Program-made: the position numbers and the translations under genes
Part shown: one piece after another, positions 1-7,856 of the stretch
How the letters are laid out: each line of letters begins with the position of its first letter
Position numbering within the stretch: position 1 is the stretch's first letter
NCBI GenBank assembly: GCA_020217165.1
Contig: JAIWOE010000020.1
Coordinates: 1 to 16,860 of the forward strand
Direction of reading: 5' to 3'
Length of the DNA: 16,860 bases
Origin: Desulfovibrio sp.
GTDB taxonomy: Bacteria > Desulfobacterota > Desulfovibrionia > Desulfovibrionales > Desulfovibrionaceae
Notes under the pieces: model-generated
Seen by the model: the letters and a program-made list of their open reading frames with translations, nothing else
What the model was told of the DNA's origin: nothing
The model's database searches: none

Positions 1-2
1 AC

Positions 3-1352
3 GGTTCGGAAACCTTCAACACCTTCCTGAATCGGAACTTCCGCAAGGATGGCAGCGTCATCCGCTGCCGGTGGTACAACTCTGCCCAGCGCGACGCCGC
101 CGGCAATATCGTCTCCCTGCTCTCCCTGGTGGATGACGTGAGCGAGCTGCACGAGGCCCTGGCCAATCTGGCCGCAGCCCGGGAGCAGGCCGAGGCCGCC
201 AGCCGGGCCAAGTCTGAGTTCCTGGCCAACATGAGCCACGAAATCCGCACTCCCCTCAACGGCCTGCTGGGCATGCTGCAACTGCTGCGCACCGACCAGC
301 TCCAGGCACAGCAGCGCGAATACGTGGACCTGGCCATTGCGTCGGGCAACCGGTTGACGCGCCTGCTCTCGGACATCCTGGACATTTCCCGCATCGAGGC
401 TGGCAAGATGCCCATGGAAGCCGCACCGTTTGTGCTGGCCGAGGCCTTGCACCAGGTGATGGAGCTGTTCCAGCCCACGGCCCGGCAGGCCGGGGTGGCC
501 TTTGCCTGCCACATCGATCCCCGCCTGCCCCCCACGGTCATTGGCGACTCCTGCCGCCTGCAGCAGGTGCTCACCAATCTGGTGGGCAATGCCCTCAAAT
601 ACACCACGCAGGGGCATGTGACCCTGTACGCCCAGGCCCTGACAGATGCCCGCCCCGGCCTGCAACGGGTGCTCTTTACTGTGGAGGACACGGGCTGCGG
701 CATTCCCGAAGACATGATCGGCCTGCTCTTCGAGCCCTTTTCCCAGGCGGCCCAAGGCTTCCAGCGCAGCCACCAGGGGGCCGGCCTGGGGTTATCCATC
801 TGCAAACGCCTGGTCGCACTCATGGGCGGGGGCATTGCCGTGGAATCGGTGCCAGACCAGGGCACGAGCTTTTTCTTCAGCATTTCCTTCGCCCTGCCCC
901 GGGCCCTTCCCGACGCCTCCGGAACGCCTGGAATGTCAGGCCAAGCTGCGCCCCCTGCCGGCCGCAGGATTCTGGTGGCCGATGACGATGCCATCAGCCG
1001 CCTGACCGCCAGCCGGATGCTCGAAAAAGATGGTGAGGAAGTGGTGGTGGTGAACAATGGGCGTCAGGCCCTGGAGGCCCTCCGCCGCGAACCGTTTGAT
1101 CTGGTGCTCATGGATGTGCAGATGCCCATCCTCAATGGCGTGGACGCCTCCCTGGCCATCCGCCGCGGCGAGGCCGGCGAGGCCCGGCGCCACACGCCCA
1201 TCATCGCCATGACTGCCTACGCCATGCCCGGGGACCGGGAAGTCTTTCTGGCTGCCGGCATGGATGCCTACCTGGCCAAGCCCATAGAACGCGAGGCCCT
1301 GACTGACGTCATCAACGACGTGCTGCGCCGCCGCGGTGTCCGGACCCCATAA
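3..1352 (+). CDS. Hybrid sensor histidine kinase with PAS, HisKA, HATPase and REC domains (5' end missing)
   Basis: This is the C-terminal 449 residues of a hybrid two-component kinase. The frame is open to the left window edge. The first ~45 residues read as the end of a PAS/PAC sensor domain (FRKDGSVIRCRWYNSAQRD), so the GTG at 129 is not the start. A short coiled linker leads to the HisKA H-box FLANMSHEIRTPLNG, with the phosphoacceptor His encoded at 237-239. The ATPase domain has an N-box (LTNLVGNALKY), G1 (DTGCGIP), F-box (LFEPFSQA) and G2 (GAGLGLSICKRL). A receiver domain follows a Ser/Pro-rich linker: acidic pocket VADDDAIS, phospho-acceptor Asp in LMDVQMP (codon 1113-1115), switch Thr in AMTAYA and Lys in AKPIE. 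All catalytic residues are present, so kinase and phosphorelay activity are expected. The signal and partner are unknown. It converges on the aldolase gene, so a shared operon is excluded. Confidence 0.93.
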   Translation, partial: GSETFNTFLNRNFRKDGSVIRCRWYNSAQRDAAGNIVSLLSLVDDVSELHEALANLAAAREQAEAASRAKSEFLANMSHEIRTPLNGLLGMLQLLRTDQLQAQQREYVDLAIASGNRLTRLLSDILDISRIEAGKMPMEAAPFVLAEALHQVMELFQPTARQAGVAFACHIDPRLPPTVIGDSCRLQQVLTNLVGNALKYTTQGHVTLYAQALTDARPGLQRVLFTVEDTGCGIPEDMIGLLFEPFSQAAQGFQRSHQGAGLGLSICKRLVALMGGGIAVESVPDQGTSFFFSISFALPRALPDASGTPGMSGQAAPPAGRRILVADDDAISRLTASRMLEKDGEEVVVVNNGRQALEALRREPFDLVLMDVQMPILNGVDASLAIRRGEAGEARRHTPIIAMTAYAMPGDREVFLAAGMDAYLAKPIEREALTDVINDVLRRRGVRTP

Positions 1353-1360
1353 GATTTTCA

Positions 1361-1392
1361 GGGAGGCGCCTGATGCGGTTCAGGCGCTTCCC
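1361..1392. terminator. 13-bp stem-loop between convergent genes, probable bidirectional terminator
   Basis: Arms 1361-1373 (GGGAGGCGCCTGA) and 1380-1392 (TCAGGCGCTTCCC) pair over 13 bp with one G-T pair around a 6-nt loop. The stem lies 8 bp after the kinase stop and 25 bp beyond the aldolase stop on the other strand. There is no long T-tract on the plus side. The minus-side flank reads TGAAAATCTT, a weak T-rich run, so termination is inferred from structure and position. Confidence 0.6.
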
Positions 1393-1417
1393 CGGAAATC
1401 GCATTAAGGCAAGGCCC

Positions 1418-2467
1418 TTAGGCCACGGTCACGGTCTTGTCCAAATAGACGTTCTGCACGGCCTGGATGAGGGCCACGCCATCCCCCATGGGACGCATGA
1501 AGGCCTTGCGGCCCATGATGAGCCCCTGGCCACCGGCGCGCTTGTTGATGACGGCCGTGCGCACGGCCTCTTCCAGGTCCCGCTTGCCGGCCCCGCCGCC
1601 GGAATTGATGAGCCCGATGCGCCCCATGTACGTGTTGGCCACCTGGTAGCGGCACAGGTCGATGGGATGATCGGTGCACAGCTCCGAATACATGCGGGGG
1701 TCAGACTTGGCGAACTTCAGGGCCGTGAAGCCGCCGTTGTTCTCGGGCAGCTTCTGCTTGACGATGTCAGCCTTGATGGTGGCGGCCAGATGATTGGCCT
1801 GGCCGGTGAGGTCCGCGGCCACATGGTAATCCTTCTCGGGGGTGGAGAAGGCGTCGTTGCGGGTGTAGGCCCAGAGGATGGTGGCCATGCCGTAGGCGTG
1901 GGCCGCCTCGAAGGCGCGGGAAATCTCCTGAATCTGCCGGTTGGACGTGGCGTGCCCGAAGTAGATGGTCGCCCCCACGGCCACGCAGCCCATCTCGAAG
2001 GCCTGCTTGATGGAGGCAAACAGAATCTGATCGTGCTTGTTGGGATACGTCATCAACTCATTATGGTTGATCTTGAGGATAAAGGGGATCTTGTGGGCCC
2101 ATTTGCGGGCGCACAGGGCCAGCACCCCCAGGGTGGAGGCCACGCCGGAGCAGCCGGACTCCGCGGCGAGCTTCACGATGTTTTCGGGGTCAAAATACAG
2201 CGGATTGGCGGCAAAGGAGGCGCCGGCGGTGTGCTCGATGGCCTGGTCCACCGGCAGGATGGACAAATAGCCGCTGCCGCCCAGACGGCCTGCGCCGTAG
2301 AGGGCCTGCAGGTTCTTGAGCACGGGGATGGGTCGGTCGGAATCGAGAAAGGCGCGGTCCACAAAGTCTGGTCCTGGCAGGTGCAGAGCCGTTTTGGGGA
2401 TGGTGGTGCACACGTGGGTGAGGAGCGAGTCGGCCTCGTCCCCCAGCAGGGCAGGGATATTCGTCAT
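1418..2467 (-). CDS. fbaB: Class I fructose-bisphosphate aldolase (FbaB/DhnA type)
   Basis: The 349-residue protein matches the usual length of the FbaB/DhnA family, which interconverts fructose-1,6-bisphosphate with DHAP and glyceraldehyde-3-phosphate through a lysine Schiff base, without metal. Visible family landmarks are [15 protein letters not shown] near the N-terminus, the strand [12 protein letters not shown], the motif [11 protein letters not shown] whose first lysine after DIV is residue 237 (the likely Schiff-base lysine), and the phosphate-binding [13 protein letters not shown]. The ATG at 2467 is preferred over an in-frame ATG at 2548 because GGAGG (2481-2477) lies 9 nt upstream, and because the upstream extension would cover the predicted -10 and -35. 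The gene is monocistronic, divergent from hmcA and convergent with the kinase. Its role would be gluconeogenic/glycolytic; the choice of class I over class II rests on these motifs. Confidence 0.93.
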   Translation of the reverse strand: MTNIPALLGDEADSLLTHVCTTIPKTALHLPGPDFVDRAFLDSDRPIPVLKNLQALYGAGRLGGSGYLSILPVDQAIEHTAGASFAANPLYFDPENIVKLAAESGCSGVASTLGVLALCARKWAHKIPFILKINHNELMTYPNKHDQILFASIKQAFEMGCVAVGATIYFGHATSNRQIQEISRAFEAAHAYGMATILWAYTRNDAFSTPEKDYHVAADLTGQANHLAATIKADIVKQKLPENNGGFTALKFAKSDPRMYSELCTDHPIDLCRYQVANTYMGRIGLINSGGGAGKRDLEEAVRTAVINKRAGGQGLIMGRKAFMRPMGDGVALIQAVQNVYLDKTVTVA

Positions 2468-2519
2468 GGGCGGTGGCCTCCGAAGGATGTGGCAGGGTGA
2501 TTCATACGTTTGAACGACC

Positions 2520-2548
2520 ATACTACATTTTTTTTGCGGGCTCGACAA
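2520..2548 (-). promoter_or_regulatory. Predicted sigma70-like promoter of the aldolase gene
   Basis: On the minus strand, TTGTCG (2548-2543) and TAGTAT (2525-2520) are separated by exactly 17 nt that include an A8 tract. Each hexamer matches 4 of 6 consensus bases. A start near 2513 would give a leader of about 45 nt containing the GGAGG ribosome site. Confidence 0.5.
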
Positions 2549-2561
2549 AAAAAGGATGCCA

Positions 2562-2581
2562 TTCTGGTGTCGCCACCAGAA
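2562..2581. promoter_or_regulatory. Perfect 20-bp inverted repeat upstream of the fba promoter (candidate operator)
   Basis: TTCTGGTG (2562-2569) and CACCAGAA (2574-2581) are perfect 8-bp arms around TCGC. The centre lies about 58 bp upstream of the predicted fba start, just outside its -35, which is a typical activator position. No known regulator motif was recognised. It could also fold as a hairpin in RNA reading toward fba, but it lies upstream of the predicted start. Confidence 0.45.
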
Positions 2582-2612
2582 AAGGGAGGGAGACAGGGTC
2601 TCGATTTGATAG

Positions 2613-2629
2613 TCATATTGATTATATGA
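2613..2629. promoter_or_regulatory. 17-bp AT-rich dyad in the fba/hmcA divergent region (candidate operator)
   Basis: TCATAT (2613-2618) and ATATGA (2624-2629) are perfect arms around TGATT. It sits between the two divergent promoters in the most AT-rich part of the gap. A related string, CATAATCATAT, recurs on the plus strand near 2688. A regulator site shared by fba and hmc is possible; the protein is unknown. Confidence 0.35.
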
Positions 2630-2658
2630 TATTGGCGTCTATCTTTTTACGGTCGGGG

Positions 2659-2713
2659 AGCCCGCCTATTTCCGACGCAAAGCCTTCATAATCATATCCT
2701 ATTCTTGCGGGCT
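2659..2713. repeat. Inverted repeat with 41-nt loop upstream of the hmc promoter
   Basis: AGCCCGC (2659-2665) and GCGGGCT (2707-2713) are perfect 7-bp inverted arms. The right arm ends 16 bp before the hmc -35. It may allow looping between bound proteins or may be chance; the spacing is long for a hairpin. Confidence 0.25.
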
Positions 2714-2729
2714 ATGTGAGAAATTTCCC

Positions 2730-2757
2730 TTGACTGGCCAAGCGGGTATTCCATAAA
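2730..2757 (+). promoter_or_regulatory. Predicted sigma70-like promoter of the hmc operon
   Basis: TTGACT (2730-2735, 5/6) and CATAAA (2752-2757, 4/6) are 16 bp apart, giving a start near 2764 and a leader of ~138 nt before hmcA. The early leader carries a perfect 6-bp stem with a 7-nt loop (CAAATC 2776-2781, GATTTG 2789-2794) and then a GGAAGG/CCTTCC hairpin near 2812-2827. Either could affect expression or mRNA stability. Confidence 0.5.
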
Positions 2758-2901
2758 ACGGGTCATAAAATGCGGCAAATCTCAGATTGATTTGGTATGA
2801 ATTGTTGGGAGGAAGGGGCGCCTTCCCTCAAGTGGCCGAGGCGGTGTTGGCGCATATGCAGCGGCAGTGGCGACGTGCAACTCAGGAAGGAATGTGAGGC
2901 C

Positions 2902-4572
2902 ATGACGCAACGAAAACGAGCGGCTAGGTGGGTGGGAATCCCGTGTGCGATTCTCTTTTTGACGGTCCCTTTTATTTCGGCGACGGCGAGCACGCCAGGC
3001 CCGGTCGGCACGACCGAGCCCAAGGTGGACGCCATCGTCATTGATGCGGCTGCCGTCTTTGGCACGCTGGAGCAGCCAGGCGTGGTGTTTTACCATGAAA
3101 AACACACCACCGCCCTGGAGAAGATGGCCAAGGACTGCACGTCCTGCCATATGGAAGTGGAAGGCAAGTTGTCCTTCAAGTTTGCCCGGACGGCGGATCC
3201 CAAGTCCAAGACCGCCATGGCCGAAATGTACCACACCAGCTGCGTGGCATGCCACGAGAAGGTGGTACGCAGTTATCCCAAGGTGCCCCAGGCTGCGGAG
3301 TGCAAGCGCTGCCACGTGGGCCCCGCCGTGGAAGGCGCCACGGTGACGCCCAAGCCGTCCCTGGACTTGAATCTCCATGGCCGCCATGTGGTTGCGGAAG
3401 CCAAGCGGCTGCAGGTCAAGGAAGAGGAAAGCTGCAAGGCCTGTCATCACACCTACGATGAGGCCCAGAAAAAGCTCGTGTACGCCAAGGGCGAGGAAGG
3501 CAACTGCGTGTACTGTCACAAGCAGGAGCCCATGACCCAGGCTGGCCGCACGGTGCCCACCACCCGGGCCGCCTCTCATGAATCCTGCGTGAACTGCCAC
3601 CTGAGCACCCGCAAGGTCCAGCCCGAAAGCGGCCCCGTGCTGTGCGGCGGCTGTCATACCGCAGAGGCCCAGGCCGGCTGGAAAAAGACGCCGGAAACGC
3701 CCCGCCTGCTGCGCGGTCAGGCCGATGCCATCCTTCTGGTGGCCGGCACCCCCGCGGCCAATGGCACGGTGGACGTGAACTGGGCGTCTGCCGGTCCCGG
3801 CCCCGTGGCCTTTGACCACAAGGCCCACGAAGGCTTTGTGGGCAACTGCGTCACCTGCCATCATCCCACCAAAACCGGCGGTTCCCTGGCGGCCTGCGGT
3901 GCGGCCTGCCATACCACCACCGGCAGTGCAGACGGCAACTTCATCACCACGGCCCAGGCTGCGCATCAGCTGGGCGTGACCACCTCCTGCGTGGGCTGCC
4001 ACACCACCCAGGCCAATGCCCGCAAGGAATGCGCCGGCTGCCATGCGCCCATGAAGCAGACGGTCCTTTCGCAGAACAGCTGCGTGCAGTGCCATGAAGC
4101 CGGCTTCCCCACCTCCGGCACCCAGACCCTGAGCAAGGCAGAACGCGAGGCCACGGCCGCCAAGATCCTGGCTGCCAAGGACCGCAATCCCAAGACCGTG
4201 CCCCTGGAAAACGTGCCCGAGAAGCTGACCCTCAATTATATGAATGAAGAGGGCGACGAATGGCAGGCTGCGGAATTCCCGCACCGCAAAATCTACCTGA
4301 AACTGGTGGAAGAAGCGGCCAAGAGCCCCATGGCCAACCGCTTCCACGGCGATGCGCTGACCATGTGCTCCGGCTGCCACCACAACGCCAAGCCCTCGCT
4401 GAATCCGCCCAAGTGCGCCTCCTGCCATTCCAAGCCGTTCCAGGAGCGCACGGCGAATCAGCCCGGGCTCAAGGGCGCGTTCCACAATCAGTGCATCGGC
4501 TGCCATCAGGAGATGCAGGTCAATCCCAAGGCCACGGACTGCCAGGGCTGCCACAAGCCCAAGAACTCCTAA
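2902..4572 (+). CDS. hmcA: High-molecular-weight cytochrome c HmcA, 16-haem
   Basis: HmcA is the periplasmic multihaem cytochrome of the Hmc complex. It takes electrons from hydrogenases, via type I cytochrome c3, and passes them to the membrane subunits. The 556-residue precursor is close to the usual size (about 545). Sixteen haem sites are visible: fifteen CXXCH, from CTSCH at residue 79 to CQGCH at 547, and one CX3CH (Cys332, Cys336, His337; 3895-3912). An N-terminal export signal (MTQRKRAARW, a hydrophobic core, then ATA at 27-29) supports the ATG at 2902, with AGGAAGG at 2884-2890. The in-frame ATG at 2797 lacks a ribosome site and would put a non-signal stretch before the signal peptide. 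First gene of the operon, 27 bp before hmcB. Confidence 0.97.
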   Translation: MTQRKRAARWVGIPCAILFLTVPFISATASTPGPVGTTEPKVDAIVIDAAAVFGTLEQPGVVFYHEKHTTALEKMAKDCTSCHMEVEGKLSFKFARTADPKSKTAMAEMYHTSCVACHEKVVRSYPKVPQAAECKRCHVGPAVEGATVTPKPSLDLNLHGRHVVAEAKRLQVKEEESCKACHHTYDEAQKKLVYAKGEEGNCVYCHKQEPMTQAGRTVPTTRAASHESCVNCHLSTRKVQPESGPVLCGGCHTAEAQAGWKKTPETPRLLRGQADAILLVAGTPAANGTVDVNWASAGPGPVAFDHKAHEGFVGNCVTCHHPTKTGGSLAACGAACHTTTGSADGNFITTAQAAHQLGVTTSCVGCHTTQANARKECAGCHAPMKQTVLSQNSCVQCHEAGFPTSGTQTLSKAEREATAAKILAAKDRNPKTVPLENVPEKLTLNYMNEEGDEWQAAEFPHRKIYLKLVEEAAKSPMANRFHGDALTMCSGCHHNAKPSLNPPKCASCHSKPFQERTANQPGLKGAFHNQCIGCHQEMQVNPKATDCQGCHKPKNS

Positions 4573-4599
4573 GCGGCGCATCCCAAAAGAGAGGAGCTC

Positions 4600-5694
4600 A
4601 TGAAACGACGTTCGTTCCTCGGCCTCGTGGGCGCGGCAGGGCTTGGAGCAAGCCTTGCCCCCGCTGCCGCGCAGGCCGCCGGCAATACGCATTTTACTGG
4701 CTACAAGGACAGCTTTGGCGTGGTCTTCGACGCCACCCGCTGCATTGGGTGTCGCAAATGCGAAGCGGCGTGTCAGAAGGTCAACGATCTGCCCACCCCC
4801 AAGAAACCCTTTGACGACCTCTCCGTGTTGCAGGATCATCGCCGCACCGACGCGAAGACCTACACGGTGATAAATCAGTTCGCCAACCCGGCGGCGCCGG
4901 AAGGCAAAACCTTCCACAAGTTCCAGTGCAACCACTGCAACGAGCCGGCCTGCGCCTCCAGCTGCTTCGTCAAGGCCTTCACCAAGAACCCCGACGGTTC
5001 CGTGACCTACGACGCCAGCCTCTGCGTGGGTTGCCGCTATTGCATGGTGGCTTGCCCCTTCTACGTGCCCACCTACGAATACGACTCCGCTCTGGTGCCC
5101 AAGGTCCAGAAATGCACCTTCTGCCACCCGCGCCTGGAGCAGGGCCTGCTCCCGGGCTGTGTGGAAGCCTGCCCCAAGGAAGCCATGCTCTTTGGTAAAC
5201 GCGAAGAAGTGTTGCGCCTGGCCTGGGAACGTATCCGCAGCAACCCTGGCAAGTACGTGGAGCACGTCTACGGCGAGCACGAAATGGGCGGCACGGCCTG
5301 GATGGTCATCTCTCCCATCCCCTTTGCGCAGATCGGCCTCAACGAAGGCCTGGGCGTGACCCCGGCCCCTGCCCTCACCGCCGGGGCCCTGGGCGCGGTG
5401 CCCATCGTGGTGGGCTTGTGGCCCGTGCTTCTGGGCGGCCTGTACGGCATCAATACCATGCGTGAGCGCGCGGTGAAGAAGGAAAAGGCCGAAGCCGTGG
5501 CCGCCGCAAAGCAGGAAACCCAGGAAGCCGCCAACGCCAAGCTGCAGGATGAGCTGAAGAAGGCCGAGGCCGCCGCGCAGAAGAAGATGGACGCCGAGAT
5601 CAAGAAAGCCGTGGACGAAGCCGTCAAGGCCAAGGTGGCCGAGATGGAAGCCGCCAAAGGGCCGTCCGAAGGCGACCAGAAGGAGGCCGACTAA
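4600..5694 (+). CDS. hmcB: Hmc complex iron-sulfur subunit HmcB (four [4Fe-4S], Tat signal)
   Basis: This ferredoxin-like electron-transfer subunit of 364 residues likely sits on the periplasmic face between HmcA and the membrane. It opens with a twin-arginine signal ([11 protein letters not shown], alanine-rich end near AAAQA). Sixteen cysteines form four [4Fe-4S] motifs of the DMSO-reductase beta-subunit kind: Cys48-51-54-58, 110-113-118-122, 142-145-148-152 and 172-175-187-191. After a linker, a single membrane segment (about 260-283) is followed by positive residues and about 80 residues rich in Ala, Lys and Glu that look like a coiled coil, presumably on the cytoplasmic side. The ATG has GAGAGGAG just upstream. 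The stop TAA overlaps the hmcC start by one base (TAATG), suggesting translational coupling. Confidence 0.95.
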   Translation: MKRRSFLGLVGAAGLGASLAPAAAQAAGNTHFTGYKDSFGVVFDATRCIGCRKCEAACQKVNDLPTPKKPFDDLSVLQDHRRTDAKTYTVINQFANPAAPEGKTFHKFQCNHCNEPACASSCFVKAFTKNPDGSVTYDASLCVGCRYCMVACPFYVPTYEYDSALVPKVQKCTFCHPRLEQGLLPGCVEACPKEAMLFGKREEVLRLAWERIRSNPGKYVEHVYGEHEMGGTAWMVISPIPFAQIGLNEGLGVTPAPALTAGALGAVPIVVGLWPVLLGGLYGINTMRERAVKKEKAEAVAAAKQETQEAANAKLQDELKKAEAAAQKKMDAEIKKAVDEAVKAKVAEMEAAKGPSEGDQKEAD

Positions 5695-6980
5695 TGTCCG
5701 ACCACAAGCCTGACGTGTCCACGTTTACCGTGGACCCGAAATACCTGACCAAAGACGGCATCACCGGTTTGGCCCGGGAGCTGACCACCAAGGAGAAAAT
5801 CCTTGAGGCAGCCCGGCTGCATCCGGTCATGGCCACCCTGCTCATCATGGGCGGCCTGGCCACCATCCTGCGGTTCACCTTTGGCCTGGGCACGGTGACC
5901 AACCTGGATGACAACAATCCCTGGGGCATCTGGATCTCCATTGACCTGCTCTGCGGTGTGGCCCTGGCGGCCGGCGGCTTTGTCACCTCCGCCGCGTGCT
6001 ACATCTTCGGGTTCAAGAAGTTCCACTCCGCCGTACGCCCGGCCATCCTCACGGCCTTCATCGGCTACGCCCTGGTTGTCTTTGCCCTGAACTACGACGT
6101 GGGCCGGCCCTACCGCCTGCCCTACCCCCTGTTCTGGTCCCAGGGCACCAGCTCCCTGCTGTTCGAAGTGGGTCTGTGCGTGTTCCTGTACCTGACGGTG
6201 CTGTTCATCGAGTTCTTCCCCGCCGCCCTGGAGTGGCTGGGCCTGAAGAAAATCCGCAACGTGGTGCACAGCCTGACCATCGTGCTGACCATCTTTGGCG
6301 TGGTGCTCTCCACCCTGCACCAGAGCTCCCTGGGCGCGTTGTTCCTCATCGCCCCATCCAAGGTGCATCCCCTGTGGTACTCCAGCTACCTGCCGGTGTA
6401 CTTCTTTGTCTCGGCCATTTGTGCCGGCCTTTCGGTGGTCATTTTCGAGGGCATGCTTTCCCACAAGTACATGCATGCCAAGATGGACAAAATGACCATT
6501 GAGGAACACGACGGCGTGATGTTCGGCTTTGCCAAGGCCGCGGCCTTCGTGCTCATGGGCTACTTCTTCATCAAGTGGGTGGGCGTGGCCGCCGACAACA
6601 ACTGGCACTACCTGGGCACTGGTTACGGCGCCTGGTTCCTGGTGGAAGTCATTGGCTTCGTGTTCCTGCCAGCGGTGTGTTATGCCATCGGCTACCGGGA
6701 ACAGAATCCCACCTTCGTCAAGGTGGCCGCCGTATGGACCATCCTGGGCATCGTGGTCAACCGTCTGAACGTCTCGCAGATCGCCTTCAACTGGCAGCTG
6801 CCCTCCGATTTGCGCTACTTCCCGCACTTCTGGGAAATCGTGGTCACGGCGTTCATCATCGGGCTCCACGTGCTGTTGTTCCGGCTCATTGCCAACCGGA
6901 TGCCCATTTTGTACACGCACCCGGACTATGCAGATCATGACGAAGACGTCGCCGAACCCGCCCATGGCGGCGGCCATTAA
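5694..6980 (+). CDS. hmcC: Hmc complex integral membrane subunit HmcC (NrfD/PsrC family)
   Basis: A 428-residue polytopic membrane protein of the NrfD/PsrC type, which carries quinone-linked or direct electron transfer between the periplasmic iron-sulfur subunit and other membrane partners. About nine or ten hydrophobic helices are visible, starting with HPVMATLLIMGGLATILRF (near residue 45). Family-like stretches include NNPWGIWISIDLLCGVALA, LNYDVGRPYRLPYPLFW and SSLGALFLIAPSKVHPLWY. The C-terminus ends in a short acidic and His/Gly-rich tail. The start overlaps the hmcB stop, with AGGAGG at 5681-5686 and a 7-nt spacer. The position directly after hmcB fits the usual B-C pairing of such complexes. 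Confidence 0.95.
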   Translation: MSDHKPDVSTFTVDPKYLTKDGITGLARELTTKEKILEAARLHPVMATLLIMGGLATILRFTFGLGTVTNLDDNNPWGIWISIDLLCGVALAAGGFVTSAACYIFGFKKFHSAVRPAILTAFIGYALVVFALNYDVGRPYRLPYPLFWSQGTSSLLFEVGLCVFLYLTVLFIEFFPAALEWLGLKKIRNVVHSLTIVLTIFGVVLSTLHQSSLGALFLIAPSKVHPLWYSSYLPVYFFVSAICAGLSVVIFEGMLSHKYMHAKMDKMTIEEHDGVMFGFAKAAAFVLMGYFFIKWVGVAADNNWHYLGTGYGAWFLVEVIGFVFLPAVCYAIGYREQNPTFVKVAAVWTILGIVVNRLNVSQIAFNWQLPSDLRYFPHFWEIVVTAFIIGLHVLLFRLIANRMPILYTHPDYADHDEDVAEPAHGGGH

Positions 6981-6992
6981 AGAGGAACCAAC

Positions 6993-7139
6993 ATGGATAC
7001 CGGCACGTTCCACACGTTGCACGACTTCATGGTGCACAGTAAAGGCATCGTTTACATCATCATGGGCGTGATCCTTGCCGGCTCGCTCATCTTCTGGCGC
7101 TTCCTGACGGCCCGTGAGAAGCCCATCCGCAAATACTAA
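6993..7139 (+). CDS. hmcD: Hmc complex small membrane subunit HmcD
   Basis: This 48-residue single-span membrane protein is easily missed because of its size. It starts MDTGTFHTLHDFMVH, has one hydrophobic helix at about residues 19-36 (IVYIIMGVILAGSLIFW), and ends with a basic tail (REKPIRKY). Its length and position between hmcC and hmcE match HmcD of Desulfovibrio (about 47 residues). The ATG follows the hmcC stop by 12 bp with AGAGGA upstream, and its TAA lies inside the AAGGAG ribosome site of hmcE. The role in the complex is unknown; a packing or assembly subunit is the likely guess. Confidence 0.9.
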   Translation: MDTGTFHTLHDFMVHSKGIVYIIMGVILAGSLIFWRFLTAREKPIRKY

Positions 7140-7151
7140 GGAGCCGCTGCC

Positions 7152-7829
7152 ATGTATGATTTCCTGACCGGCCCCATGCTCTATTTGTCGCTGGCCATCT
7201 TCATCGGCGGCTGCATCTGGCGCGTGGTGTGGTACATCCGCGGGCTGGACCAGAAGCTGGACCGCGTGGCGTACAAGGCGCACCTGGAGCACGGCCTCAA
7301 GCATGCCGCGCGCTCGGTGCTTGCGTTCATCATCCCCTTTGCCTCCCACACCTGGCGGGCCAAGCCGGCCATGACCATCGCCACCTTCCTTTTCCACTTC
7401 GCCATTGTGGGTATCCCGTTGTTTGCGCCGGCCCATACGACGTTGATGGATCAATGGCTGTGGATCGCCCCCTTGTCCCTGCCCCAGAGCGTGGTGGATT
7501 TCCTGATCCTCATGTTCTTCATTTCCGCGGGGTTCCTCATCCTGCGGCGCATCGCGCTTCCTGAAGTGCGCATCCTGACCAACTGGCAGGACGTGATGGT
7601 GCTGGCCATTACCATCGCGCCCTTCATCACCGGCGTGCTTGCCAGCACCCATACCGGTGACTACCAGTTCTGGTTGAACATGCACATCTTCTGCGGCGAA
7701 GTCATGCTCATTGCCATCCCGTTCACCAAGCTGTCTCACTTTGTGCTGTTCTTCATGTCCCGCGGCCAGCTGGGCATGGATTTCGGCATCAAGCGTGGCG
7801 GTTTGAAGGGCACGAAATTCGCCTGGTAA
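7152..7829 (+). CDS. hmcE: Hmc complex cytochrome b-like membrane subunit HmcE (NarI family)
   Basis: A 225-residue membrane protein resembling the gamma subunit of respiratory nitrate reductase (NarI/DsrM type), which normally holds b haems and connects to quinone. Five or six hydrophobic segments are visible: residues 5-27, 55-70, 77-95, 100-135, 145-165 and 175-205. Histidines in SHTW, LFHFAIVG, ASTHTG, LNMHIFC and KLSHFVLFF are candidate haem ligands, in the pattern expected for that family. AAGGAG (7138-7143) lies 8 nt before the ATG and overlaps the hmcD stop. HmcE and HmcF mirror the DsrM/DsrK pair: a NarI-like membrane protein followed by an HdrD-like iron-sulfur protein. Confidence 0.94.
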   Translation: MYDFLTGPMLYLSLAIFIGGCIWRVVWYIRGLDQKLDRVAYKAHLEHGLKHAARSVLAFIIPFASHTWRAKPAMTIATFLFHFAIVGIPLFAPAHTTLMDQWLWIAPLSLPQSVVDFLILMFFISAGFLILRRIALPEVRILTNWQDVMVLAITIAPFITGVLASTHTGDYQFWLNMHIFCGEVMLIAIPFTKLSHFVLFFMSRGQLGMDFGIKRGGLKGTKFAW

Positions 7830-7856
7830 GCTCGAACTTCGAGGAGGAATCGCATC

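Noticed and set aside
1373-2500. 375-codon open frame on the plus strand opposite the aldolase gene
   Set aside because: The aldolase on the minus strand has clear family motifs and a ribosome site; this frame is low-complexity Gly/His/Val and begins inside the terminator stem.
2797-2901. Upstream in-frame ATG for hmcA
   Set aside because: No ribosome site, and it would put 35 residues before a well-formed signal peptide that starts at 2902.
2782-5280. 832-codon open frame on the minus strand opposite hmcA/hmcB
   Set aside because: Antisense shadow of the cytochrome gene; its His/Gly/Ala-rich composition mirrors the codons on the other strand and no family is seen.
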